This document shows positions 1-9,104 of a DNA stretch of 28,583 bases, in pieces. The notes under the pieces are model-generated. The model worked only from the letters and a program-made list of their open reading frames with translations. It made no database searches and was not told the origin of the DNA. The position numbers and the translations under genes were made by a program. Numbering within the stretch: the stretch's first letter is position 1; every line of letters begins with the position of its first letter. Source of the DNA: Symbiodinium natans (taxonomy: Eukaryota; Sar; Dinophyceae; Suessiales; Symbiodiniaceae); assembly GCA_905221605.1 (NCBI GenBank), contig CAJNDS010001215.1:1-28583 (forward strand). Reading direction: 5' to 3'.

Positions 1-40
1 GGTTTAGGGTTTAGGGTTTAGGGTTTAGGGTTTAGGGTTT
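1..40 (+). repeat. Telomeric TTTAGGG tract preceding unit A
   Basis: Five perfect TTTAGGG heptamers (3-37) are followed by TTT and then directly by the unit head at 41. The G-rich strand is the given strand, so the tract points rightward, the orientation expected at a right-hand chromosome end. Since more unit sequence follows, it is interstitial on its right side. The window starts inside it, so its full length is unknown. Confidence 0.95.
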
Positions 41-382
41 GCGCCGAAGCTGGAGAAGGATATGACATGGCCGGACGGGCGAACAAACTTGAAATTTGTT
101 TCGGTTCCGGAGCACGCTCAAGGCCACCGAGAATGGGGCCTTGCTTCGGCCACATCATTTCACGCGTTTCCCTCCCGCGCCGTCAAGTGCGGCTCCCACC
201 CTTAGCCAGCTCCGCCTTTTAGGGTTTAGTTTCCTAAACTCATGTTTAGGAAACTCTCTTGTTTTTTTCTCACTCACCTTCTTGTATGCGTTCTTGTCGG
301 GGTGTATTACACCCTAGTCAAAGTTGCTTGTTTGTTCCACCGCGATCTTAGTCCTCTTGCAGCCTGCTAGTCTTGCAGGGGG
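41..382 (+). repeat. Conserved unit head, copy A
   Basis: Near-identical head block also found at 4849, 20269 and 26230. It begins exactly where the telomeric tract ends. It contains a perfect inverted repeat with 12-bp arms (228-239 and 244-255, loop TCAT) whose arms include the telomere-like words CCTAAAC and GTTTAGG. A second short one, GGGTGT-ATT-ACACCC, lies at 300-314. A 73-codon open frame (96-317) exists in every copy, but the copies differ mainly by amino-acid-changing substitutions, so I do not call it a gene. Confidence 0.8.
228..255. repeat. Head palindrome, copy A (12-bp arms, TCAT loop)
   Basis: AGTTTCCTAAAC at 228-239 is the exact reverse complement of GTTTAGGAAACT at 244-255. 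The same structure sits at 5036-5063, 20456-20483 and 26417-26444 with no change. It could extrude as a cruciform or fold as an RNA hairpin; which, if either, is unknown. Confidence 0.85.
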
Positions 383-1227
383 GTCAACCGGAGGTTTTGC
401 GCCCGGGGGAAAGAGACCGATGGTTGACCGTAGCTTTAAGCATGGTGCTCAGATCACAAAGAAAACCGAAGAGCATGTTTGGGTCGAACGGAGGTTTCTG
501 CCCGGGGGAAGACATCGGTGGTTGACCGTAGCTTTCGAGCCCGGCACTTGTACTATATCAATCCACAGGTGGGTCGACCGCGAGTTGATTGGAGGTTCTG
601 CTGTCAGAGGAGGACGTCGCTTGTTAGACGTAGCTCTTGAGCACCGTACTTGTGCTCTATCAGCATGTAAATCCGCGATGCTTTTTTTTTTGGGTCGACC
701 GGAGGTTTTGCCAGCAGGGAGGTTTCATGCCCGGGGGAAAGACCGTTGCGTTGATTGGAGGTTTTGCGCCCGGGAGAAAAACATCGGCGGGGGAAAGGCA
801 GCGTTTAAGCACCGTCCTGGCACGACACCAAAGGCAGGTATTAAGCCCGGTACTTGTGCTATATCAGGATACAGATCCGAGGTGCTGTCGGGGGAAAGAC
901 ATCACTGGTTGGATGTAGCTTTTGAGCACCGTTCTCGTGCTCTATCAACATATGAATCGCGAAGCCATTTGGGCCCACCGGAGGTTTTGCGCCCGGGGGA
1001 AAGACCGTTGCATTGATTGGAGGTTTTGCGCCCGAGGGAAAACCATCTTTGAATTGATTGGAGGCTTTACGCCTCCTGTAGATCCGCGAAGCATTTCTGT
1101 GTCGATTGGAGGTTTTGCGAGCATGGAAAGACCGGAGGTTTTGCGTCCCGGGGGAAAACCGTTCATTGATTGGAGGTTTTGCGCCCGGGGGGAAAAACAT
1201 CGGCGGCGGCTGACCGTAGCTAGTGAT
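383..1227 (+). repeat. Degenerate GGAGGTTTTGCGCCCGGG motif array, unit A
   Basis: Irregularly spaced copies of GGAGGTTTTGCGCCCGGGGG (for example near 391, 757, 981, 1019, 1171, with diverged forms near 494, 592, 704, 1063, 1110 and 1135) alternate with a second motif around TGTAGCTTTTGAGCACCG and CTTGTGCTCTATCA. Spacing is uneven and the copies are diverged, so this is an old decayed tandem repeat. Open frames across it in several phases come from the repeated GC-rich motif. Confidence 0.7.
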
Positions 1228-1401
1228 TCCACCCTGCTTCCACCTTGCTTCCAGCTCGCTTCCACGTTGCTTGCACTTTGCTTCCACCTTGCTTCCACCT
1301 TGCTTCTACCGTTCTTCAACCTTGCTTCCATCTTGCTGCCACCTTGCTTCCACCTTGTTTCCACTTGCTTCCACCTTCCTTGCGCGTTGCCTCCACCTTG
1401 T
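1228..1401 (+). repeat. 11-bp minisatellite GCTTCCACCTT, unit A
   Basis: Tandem degenerate copies of an 11-bp unit with consensus GCTTCCACCTT. Three periods equal 33 bp, so every frame shows an 11-residue pseudo-repeat; on the minus strand it reads like KVEARWKQGGS. That is a product of the period, not evidence of a protein. Confidence 0.85.
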
Positions 1402-1420
1402 TTATGACTTAGCATGGCTT

Positions 1421-2594
1421 AGCCAAAGTCCGAAAATCCGCGTGGGGTACCGTTTACAGTTCAAGTGCCAAACTATAGAAAGTGGCCCCTAAATTATAGA
1501 CGCTTATAGTTTAAACAAAGTCCGAAAATCCGCGTGGGGGTAGCGTTTGCAGTTTAGGTGCCAAACTGTAGAAAGTGGCCCCAAAAACTGTCGACGTTTA
1601 TAGTTCAGCCAAAGGCCGAAAATCCGCGTGGGGGTACCATATATAGTTTAGGTGCCGAACTATAGAAAGTGGCCCCTGAACTATAGACGTTTATAGTTTA
1701 GCCAAAGTCCGAAAACCCGTGTGGGGGTAACGTTTACAGTTTAGGTGCCAAACTATAGAAAGTGGCCCCAAACTTTCAACGTTTATAGTGTATCCACGTG
1801 AGGTTACAATTTACAGTTCAGGTGCCAAACTATAGAAAGTGACCCCTAAAACTATAGGTGTTTATAGCTTAGCCAAAGTCCGAAAATCCGCGTGGGGGCA
1901 CCGCTTGCAGTTTAGGTGCCAAACTATAGGAAGTGGCCCCTAAACTAAAGACGTTTATAGTTTAGCCAAAGTCCGAAAATCCACGTGGGGGTACCGTTTA
2001 CAGTTTAGGTGCCAAACTGTAGAAGGTGGCCCCAAAAACTGTCGACGTTTATAGTTCAGCCAAAGGCCGAAAATCTGCGTGGGGGTACCGTTTACAGTCT
2101 AGGCCAACATCCGAAAATCCGCGCGAGGGTACCGTTTACAGTTCAGGTGCCAAACTATAGACAGTGGCCCCTAAACTATAGACGCTTACAGTGTAGCCAA
2201 AGTCCGAAAATCCGCGTAGGGGGTACCGTTTTGCACGTTTACAGTCAGGTGTCAAGCTATAGAAAGTGACCCCTAAAACAATAGACATTTATAGTTTAGC
2301 CAAAGTCCGAGAATCCGTGTGGGGGTACCATTCACGGTTTAGGTGCCACACTAAAGAAAGCGGCCCCTGAACTATAGACGCTTATAGTTTAACCAAAGTC
2401 CGAAAATCCGCGTGGGGGGTACCGTTTACAGTTTAGGTGCCAAACTGTAGAAAGTGGCCCCAAATGTTCGACGTTTATAGTTTAGCCAATGTCCGAAAAT
2501 CCGCGTGGGGGTACCGTTCACAGTTTAGGCCCGCGGGGGTACCGTTTATGCCAAACTATAGAAAGCGACCCCTATAAACTGTAGACGTTTGTAG
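1421..2594 (+). repeat. 93-bp satellite array, unit A
   Basis: About 12 copies of a 93-bp monomer starting AGCCAAAGTCCGAAAATCCG, followed by CGTGGGGGTACCGTTTACAG and then a segment shared with the 50-bp satellite. Most monomers carry a GGTACC site. Several are truncated or diverged. No gene is seen. Confidence 0.85.
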
Positions 2595-3897
2595 TGTTGT
2601 CGTTAAACTATAAGAGCGGCTCCTAAACTATAGACGTTTATAGTTCAGGCGCTAAACTATCAAGCTTGGCTCCTAAACTATAGACGTTTATAGTTGAGGC
2701 GCTGAACTATACAGGTTGGCTCCTGACCTATGGACCTTACTAGTTTAGGCGCTAAAATATAAAGAGTGGCTCTTAAACTATAGACGTCTATAGTTTAGGC
2801 GCTAAACTATAAAGGGGGGCTCCTAAACTGTAAACGTTTATAGTTTAGGCGCTAAACTATAAAGAGGGGCTCCTAAACTGTAAACGCTTATAGTCTAGGC
2901 GCTAAACTATAAAGAGTGGCTCCGAACTATAGACGTTTATAGTTTAGGCGCTAAACTATAAAGAGGGGCTCCGAATCTGTAAACGTTTATAGTTTAGGCG
3001 CTAAACTATAAAGAGGGGCTCCTAAATTAAAGACGTTTATAGTTTAGGCGCTAAACTATAAAGAGTGGCTCCTAATTTATAGACGTTTATAGTTTAGGCG
3101 CTAAACTATAAAGAGTGGCTCCTAAACTATAGATGTTTATAGTTTAGGCGCTAAACTATAAAGAGGGGCTCCTAAACTGTAAACGTTTATAGTTTAGGCG
3201 CTAAACTACAAAGATGGCTCCGACACTTTAGACGTTTATAGTTTAGGCGCTAAACTATGAAGAATGGCTCCGAAACTATAGACGTTTATGGTTTAGGCGC
3301 TAAACTATAAAGAGGGGTTCCTAAACTGTAAACGTTTGTAGTTTAGGCGCTAAACTATAAAGAGTGGCTCCTAAACTATAGACGTTTATAGTTTAGGCGC
3401 TAAACTATAAAGAGTGGCTCCTAAACTGTAAACGTTTATAGTTTAGGCGCTAAACTATAAAGAGTGGCTCCTAAACTATAGACGTTTATAGTTTAGGCGC
3501 TGAACTATAAAGAGGGGCTCCTAAACTGTAAACGTTTATAGTTTAGGCGCTAAACTATAAAAGGGGCTCCTAAACTATAGACGTTTATAGTTTAGGCGCT
3601 AAACTATAAAGAGTGGCTCCTAAACTATAGACGTTTATAGTTTAGGCGCTAAACTATAAAGAGGGGCTCCTAAACTGTAAACGTTTATAGTTTAGGCGCT
3701 AAACTATAAAGAATGGCTCCGAAACTATAGACGTTTATAGTTTAGGCGCTAAACTATAAAGAGGGGCTCTTAAACTATAGACGTTTATAGTTTCGGCGCT
3801 GAACTATAAAGCCTGACCCCTAAACTATAAACGTTGATAGTTAGCCGCTAAACTATAAAGGTTGGCTCCCAAACTATAGAAACGTTTATAGTTTAGA
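2595..3897 (+). repeat. 50-bp satellite array, unit A
   Basis: About 26 copies of a 50-bp monomer built from GGCGCTAAACTATAAAGAG, TGGCTCCTAAACTATAGAC and GTTTATAGTTTA. Each monomer holds three copies of the word CTAAACTATA in alternating orientation, giving two inverted repeats per monomer. Two sequence subfamilies, GTGG...CTATAGAC and GGGG...CTGTAAAC, are intermixed. Confidence 0.9.
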
Positions 3898-4557
3898 ACC
3901 AGCCGTGGGGGGTCCCCCAGGATTGGCCTGGACCGAGCTTCAAAATGCGATTTTTTAGTACAGAAATCGATGCCGGAAATGCTGCCTCCAATTTCTGGAT
4001 TTTGCCCTAAACTATAGAGCCCCAAACTCTAGAGCCTAAACTATAGACGTTTATAGTTTCGGCGCTAAACTATAAAGCCTGACTCCTAAACTATAGACGT
4101 TTATAGTTTAGGCGCTAAACTGTAAAGGTTGGCTTCCAAACTATAGAAACGTTTATAGTTTAGAACCAGCCGTGGGGGGTCCCCCAGGATTGGCCTGGAC
4201 CGAGCTTCAAAATGCGATTTTTTAGTACAGAAATCGATGCCGGAAATGCTGCCTCCAATTTCTGGATTTTGCCCTAAACTATAGAGCCCCGAACTCTAGA
4301 GCCTAAACTATAGACGTTTATAGTTTCGGCGCTAAACTATAAAGCCTGACTCCTAAACTATAGACGTTTATAGTTTAGGCGCTAAACTGTAAAGGTTGGC
4401 TCCCAAACTCTAGAAACGTTTATAGTTTAGAAACAGCCGTGGGGGGTCCCCCAGGATTGGCCTGGACCGAGCTTCAAAATGCGATTTTTTAGTACAGAAA
4501 TCGATGCCGGAAATGCTGCCTCCAATTTCTGGAATTTGCCCTAAACTATAGAGCCCC
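3898..4557 (+). repeat. Three 109-bp hairpin elements set in satellite, unit A
   Basis: Copies at about 3898-4006, 4165-4273 and 4433-4540, with a period near 267 bp. Each begins ACCAGCCGTGGGGGGTCCCC and ends near TTTCTGGATTTTGCC. Within it are the inverted repeats TGGGGG-GT-CCCCCA and CGATTT...AAATCG. The spacer between copies is roughly three 50-bp monomers. A 63-66-codon minus-strand frame that recurs in most copies is treated as a by-product. Confidence 0.8.
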
Positions 4558-4592
4558 AAAGGAGCGAAGCTCCCCCACCAGCCACGCCTGAG

Positions 4593-4848
4593 TTTAGGGT
4601 TTAGGGTTTAGGGTTTAGGGTTTAGGGTTTAGGGTTTAGGGTTTAGGGTTTAGGGGTTTGGGGTTTGGGGTTTGGGGTTTAGGGTTTCGGGTTTCGGGTT
4701 TGGGGTTTGGGGTTTGGGGTTTGGGGTTTGGGGTTTAGGGTTTAGGGTTTAGGGTTTAGGGTTTAGGGTTTAGGGTTTAGGGTTTAGGGTTTAGGGTTTA
4801 GGGTTTAGGGTTTAGGGTTTAGGGTTTAGGGTTTAGGGTTTAGGGTTT
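4593..4848 (+). repeat. Interstitial telomeric tract with variant heptamers (A/B junction)
   Basis: Nine TTTAGGG (4593-4655) are followed by one extra G, three TTTGGGG, one TTTAGGG, two TTTCGGG, five TTTGGGG (to 4733), then sixteen perfect TTTAGGG (4734-4845) and TTT. The variant block lies between two homogeneous blocks. Confidence 0.95.
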
Positions 4849-5180
4849 GCGCCGAAGCTGGAGAAGGATATGACATGGCCGGACGGGCGAACAAACTTGA
4901 AATTTGTTTCGGTTCCGGAGCACGCTCAAGGCCACCGAGAATGGGGCCTTGCTTCGGCCACATCATTTCACGCGTTTCCCTCCCGCGCCGTCAAGTGCGG
5001 CTCCCACCCTTAGCCAGCTCCGCCTTTTAGGGTTTAGTTTCCTAAACTCATGTTTAGGAAACTCTCTTGTTTTTTTCTCACCGCCCTTCTTGTATGCGTT
5101 CTTGTCGGGGTGTATTACACCCTAGTCAAAGTTGCTTGTTTGTTCCACCACGATCTTAGTCCTCTTGCAGCCTGCTAGTC
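4849..5180 (+). repeat. Conserved unit head, copy B (truncated at right end)
   Basis: Near-identical to 41-375. The head palindrome is intact at 5036-5063. Local differences from copy A include CACCGCCC for CACTCACC near 5081. The match ends after CCTGCTAGTC at 5180. Confidence 0.85.
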
Positions 5181-5183
5181 CTG

Positions 5184-5260
5184 CGGGCAAGGGCGGGGGG
5201 CGAGGGGGCGGGGGAGGCGCGGGGGAGGGGCGAGGGGGGGGGAGAGGGGCGGGAGGGGGG
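5184..5260. repeat. G-rich low-complexity tract at left junction
   Basis: An almost uninterrupted series of G-runs (3 to 9 G) on the plus strand, broken by single C, A or CGAG. It has many possible G-quadruplex arrangements. It starts within a few bases of where unit B departs from its sister units. Confidence 0.9.
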
Positions 5261-5263
5261 ACA

Positions 5264-5800
5264 GAGGTTTTAGTACATACGTCCTGGTTGCTGTCCATGG
5301 TGCAAATGCCTCAGGTATATGTTGCCCATAAAGCGATTTCGTGCGAAGGGCGATTTTCAGTCGAACCAATCGAACCGGAAAGGAAGGAAGAAGGAAAAAA
5401 AACAAAAGGGATGGCTTAGCTTGACGGAAAGGGCGGAGCGAAGAGAGGGTGGGAGCCGCCCACGAGCGGCGCGGGAGGGCATCATCTCGGAGCGGTCACG
5501 CGGCCCCGATCACCCGGGCCACCCTGCAATTGCCCGAACGGCCGACTTCTCAAATTCGAGAGATGTGCGCAAGCGCCGCGCGCTCGCCCCGCGAGGTGTT
5601 TGTTCGTATTTAAAAAAGACTAGTCCAAGCTAAGCTACTTACAGTACGCAGGGTGAAACATTTGCATCTGCGACTAGACCATTGAGGCTGTAGTCCTTGA
5701 CGTGCTGAGAACGCTAGCGGACCGTGAATTGAGCAGTACTATAGGCCATCTTGCATGTTTGGGGCAGCGTCGTCCAAAGTGCTGCATTGTAGTTACAAGC
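5264..5800. other. No supported gene (5264-5800)
   Basis: Unique sequence with a short A/G-rich patch near 5378-5410. Short open frames occur on both strands, but none has a recognisable motif or convincing composition. I see no RNA gene. Confidence 0.5.
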
Positions 5801-5838
5801 CGGGGGGGGGGAGGGGGGGCGGGGGGGGGCGGGGCGGC
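5801..5838. repeat. Second G-rich tract
   Basis: Runs of 4 to 10 G separated by single C or A on the plus strand, a second potential G-quadruplex cluster about 600 bp from the first. Confidence 0.85.
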
Positions 5839-6524
5839 CAATAAATAGCCTCTCAGGGCATGGCATTGACGAGTTTAAATTCTGACGCGTTTCGGGCAGG
5901 CACAGGGCGTGCAGGTTTGATTTGTTTCTTAAGGCTTTACTGAGTGACACAAAACGGCTTCATTCGAACTATTGGTCTTTGCAATCGCCGTGTGCGCCCT
6001 CATCGTTTCTGGACCCTGGGCCGGAAAGTGGTCGAGAGATATTTTCCATGCGTTTACCGATCAAAAATCTACAAGCATCCACACGTTGCCGCTAGCTTGC
6101 AGGCCAGCATCAGCCAAGCGACCTTGACCCGACGTAACACAGTTATGCCATAGAAGTTGCCAACCGGTCAGTCCAACTAGTACCCTCGTGTTTTGCTTGG
6201 CACATGGAAACGACTTCCGCAGTGCAGGAGGAGTAGCCTCTAAGCCGAAGCTCGACCGCTAGACCTGAAATGCATTTGATATGACATTGCGTCGGACAGA
6301 GCTGTCGGCCCAAGACACGATTCCCTCTGCGCCCCTCAAGATGCTCGGCACTGAATTTCGACGACCGTGCCCGTGTCATTCTGATCAGACGAAACTATAG
6401 GCCGCCGCAGGATCGAACCGGAGGGCCTCGCAGGCGGCAAGTGGGTGCGCCTTGTCGATAACCATAGTGCATCTGTACAGGCGCGGCCCACATGACCGTC
6501 CGGGAGCACGTGCTCGGCGCCAGG
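5839..6524. other. No supported gene (5839-6524)
   Basis: Unique sequence with short open frames on both strands, none recognisable. The minus-strand word GGTTCGATCC near 6409 resembles a Pol III B box, but no tRNA fold surrounds it. Confidence 0.5.
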
Positions 6525-6565
<41 letters not shown>

Positions 6566-6607
6566 TGTGTGCGTGTGTGTGCGTGTGTGTGATTGTGCGT
6601 GTGTGCG
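6525..6607 (+). repeat. TG microsatellite
   Basis: Alternating TG with GCGTGTG interruptions in its right half. The apparent Val/Cys/Arg or His/Thr-rich peptides in the different frames are products of the dinucleotide repeat. Confidence 0.95.
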
Positions 6608-6674
6608 TTCAGTAGCGCCGGAGGCCCGCCAAGCGGAGCAGGTTCGAAGGGTAGCCGAAGCTTTTGCATTACGT

Positions 6675-7020
6675 GCTGCAGCTGACATGTATCACTCCAT
6701 AGGAATGGTTATGTCTGGCAGGCTGCCACCGAGATGTTCGAGATGTTTCCAGACACGGACGAAGAGGTTTGGAGTTGGTCTGTCCAGGCGACCTCGCATT
6801 CGCTGGGCGTGGGCTCAGGTTGGCCTGCCATCCGGTCATCGGCGAGTGGCAGTCGAGGCGGGGGTTCTACTGCATTCGGCCTGCGAAGGCAAAGAGAGGA
6901 TTGTTCTAGTCAGATGTGGTTGTCAGTTTTAGCAGGTTGAAACAGTTTACAGGGACAACTGCAACAGGTTGCTGCAGCATAGCCTGGCATTCAACACATG
7001 TGGTGAAACGTTCTAAGTTA
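6675..7020 (+). repeat. Nested repeat system: module A1 plus B1 (short form)
   Basis: Module A (6675-6892) starts GCTGCAGCTGACATGTATCA and recurs at 8101, 9248 and 9610. Module B (6893-7020) starts near AGAGAGGATTGTTCTAG, ends CACATGTGGTGAAACGTTCT, and occurs five times. This B copy is the short form, lacking the CTGTAGGCAGTTAATTTGG segment. Inside A, one plus frame reads MFEMFPDTDEEVWSW and another MYHSIGMVMSGRLPPRC. I cannot decide whether either is coding. Confidence 0.8.
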
Positions 7021-7955
7021 TGAGCCTGGGCGGTGCTATAAGCAAATGCAAGGGGCAGGGGCGGTGCTATAAGCAAATGGAAGGGGTGGGCGGCGCTATA
7101 AGCAAATGGAAGGAGCCGGGGCGGTGCTATAAGCAAATGGAAGGGGCCCGGGCGGTGCTATAAGCAAATGGAAGGAATGGGCAGCGCTATAAGCAAATGG
7201 AAGGGGCCTGGGCGGTGCTATGAGCAAATGGAAGGGGCCCGGGCGGTGCTATAAGCAAACGGAAGGGGCCTGGGCGGTGCTATAAGCAAATGGAAGGGAA
7301 GGGGCCGGGGCGGTGCTATAAGCAAATGGAAGGGGCCGGGGCGGTGCTATAAGCAAATGGAAGGGGCCCGGGCGGTGCTATAAGCAAATGGAAGGGGCAG
7401 GGTCGGTGCTATAAGCAAATGGAAGAGAAGGGGCCGGGGCGGTGCTATAAGCAAATGGAAGGGGCCTGGGCGGTGCTATAAGCAAATGGAAGGGGCCTGG
7501 GCGGTGCTACAAGCAAATGGAAGGGGCCGGGGCGGTGCTATAAGCAAATGGAAGGGGCCTGGGCGGTGCCATAAGCAAATGGAAGGGGCCGGGGCGGTGC
7601 TATAAGCAAATGGAAGGGGCCTGGGCGGTGCTTTCAGCAAATGGAAGGGGCCGGGGCGGTGCTATATGCAAATGGAAGGGGCCGGGGCGGTGCTATAAGC
7701 AAATGGAAGGGGCCCGGGCGGTGCTATAAGCAAATGGAAGGGGCCTGGGCGGTGCTATAAGCAAATGGAAGGGGCCGGGGCGGCGCTATAAGGCCGGGGC
7801 GGTGCTATAAGCAAATGGAAGGGGCCTGGGCGGTGCTATAAGCAAATGGAAGGGGCAGGGGCGGTGCTATAAGCAAATGGAAGGGGCCGGGGCGGTGCTA
7901 TAAGCAAATGGAAGGGGCCGGGGCGGTGCTATAAGCAAATGGTAGGGGCCTGGGC
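7021..7955 (+). repeat. VNTR array 1, 31-bp unit, 29 copies
   Basis: I count 29 copies of CAAATGG or its variants. The monomer is about 31 bp: GGGGCCTGGGCGGTGCTAT followed by AAGCAAATGGAA. Variants include TTTCAGC for TATAAGC, TATATGC, and GGCCC/GGCCT/GGCAG at the GC-rich end. Two copies have an extra GAAGG or GAGAAGG. The period is not a multiple of 3, so long translations cycle through frames and are not proteins. Confidence 0.95.
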
Positions 7956-8452
7956 GAGAGGACTATTCTAGTCAGATGTGGTCAGTTCTGTAGGTAGTTA
8001 ATTTGGCAAATTGAAACAGTTTACAGGGACAACTGCAACAGGTTGCTGCAGCATAGCCTGGCATTCAACACATGTGGTGAAACGTTCTAGGTTATGAGAC
8101 TGCTGCAGCTGACATGTATCACTCCATAGGAATGGTCATGTCTGGCAGGCTGCCAGCGAGATGTTCGAGATGTTTCCAGACACGGACGAAGAGGTTTGGA
8201 GTTGGTCTGTCCAGGCGACCTCGCATTCTCTGGGCGTGGGCTCAGGTTGGCCTGCCATCCGGTCATCGGCGAGTGGCAGTCGAGGCAGGGGCTCTACTGC
8301 ATACGGCCTGCGAAGGCACGGAGAGGACTAACAGTTCTAGTCAGATGTGGTGGTTAGTTTCAGCAGATCGAAACAGTTTAAAGGGACAACTGCAACAGGT
8401 TACTGCAGCATAGCCTGGCATTCAACACATGTGGTGAAACGTTCTAAGTTAT
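7956..8452 (+). repeat. Nested repeat system: B2 (long form), A2, B3 (short form)
   Basis: B2 (7956-8095) contains the extra segment around CTGTAGGTAGTTAATTTGG. A2 (8101-8319) is a close copy of A1. B3 (8320-8452) is the short form and leads directly into the second VNTR, as B1 leads into the first. Confidence 0.85.
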
Positions 8453-9104
8453 GAGCCTGGGCGGTGCTATTGCTATAAGCAAATGGAAGGGGTGGGCGGC
8501 GCTATGAGCAAATGGAAGAGGCAGGGGTGGTGCTTTCAGCAAATGGAAGCGGTGCTATAAGCAAGTGGAAGGAATGGGCGGCGCTATAAGCAAATGGAAG
8601 GGGCCTGGGCGGTGCTATAAGCAAATGGAAGGGGCCCGGGCGGTGCTATAAGCAAATGGAAGGGGCCGGGGCGGTGCTTTCAGCAAAGGGAGGGGGCCTG
8701 GGCGGTGCTATAAGCAAATGGAAGGGCCTGGGTGGTGCTTTCAGCAAATGGAAGGGGCCTGGGCGGTGCTTTAAGCAAATGGAAGGGGCCTGGGCGGTGC
8801 TATAAGCAAATGGAAGGGGCCCGGGCGGTGCTGTAAGCAAATGGAAGGGGCCTGGGCGGTGCTATAAGCAAATGGAAGGGGCCTGGGCGGTACTATAAGC
8901 AAATGGAAGGGGCCTGGGCGGTGCTTTCAGCAAATGGAAGGGCCGGAGCGGTGCTATAAGCAAATGGAAGGGGCCGGGGCGGTGCTATAAGCAAATGGAA
9001 GGGGCCTGGGCGGTGCTTTCAGCAAATGGAAGGGGCCGGGGCGGTGCTATATGCAAATGGAAGGGGCCGGGGCGGTGCTATAAGCAAATGGAAGGGGCCT
9101 GGGC
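8453..9104 (+). repeat. VNTR array 2, 31-bp unit, 21 copies
   Basis: Same monomer as array 1 and same flanks (short B on the left, GGGCGAGAGG and long B on the right). I count 21 copies. The first few are irregular (a duplicated CTAT and shortened monomers). TTTCAGC variants are more frequent than in array 1. Confidence 0.95.

Larger units (their letters stand above)
41..4592 (+). repeat. Subtelomeric unit A (complete, tail partly deleted)
   Basis: First of four head-to-tail units. Order: head (41-382), degenerate motif array (383-1227), 11-bp minisatellite (1228-1401), 93-bp satellite (1421-2594), 50-bp satellite (2595-3897), three 109-bp elements set in satellite (3898-4557), then a stump of the tail (4558-4592). 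Compared with units B and C, most of the structured tail block is missing. The sequence jumps from satellite straight into the last 35 bases, which removes the left arm of the terminal hairpin. I see no credible gene. Confidence 0.85.

Noticed and set aside
96-317. 73-codon frame in each unit head (also at 4904, 20324 and 26285) as a conserved gene
   Set aside because: It is present in all copies only because the DNA is nearly identical. The few differences change amino acids (SLTF versus SPPF, YAF versus YAC), with no excess of silent changes.
859-1415. Long overlapping frames on both strands in the motif array and minisatellite (KVEARWKQGGS repeats)
   Set aside because: The 11-bp period gives an 11-residue pseudo-repeat in every frame, and indels between units shift the frames.
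2595-3897. Direct repeats resembling a CRISPR array
   Set aside because: There are no unique spacers; the 50-bp units are contiguous satellite monomers in a eukaryotic telomeric setting.
3825-4025. Minus-strand 63-66-codon frames with YSLGQNPEIGG repeated in most 109-bp element copies
   Set aside because: They span the junction of the 109-bp element and satellite, and the ends are coded by satellite words. Recurrence follows from DNA amplification, and no family is recognised.
6405-6425. Pol III B-box-like GGTTCGATCC on the minus strand, possible tRNA
   Set aside because: The flanking bases do not form a T-arm stem and no acceptor or anticodon arm can be placed.
6385-6932. His/Thr-rich and Val/Cys-rich frames over the TG tract
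   Set aside because: These are dinucleotide-repeat translations.
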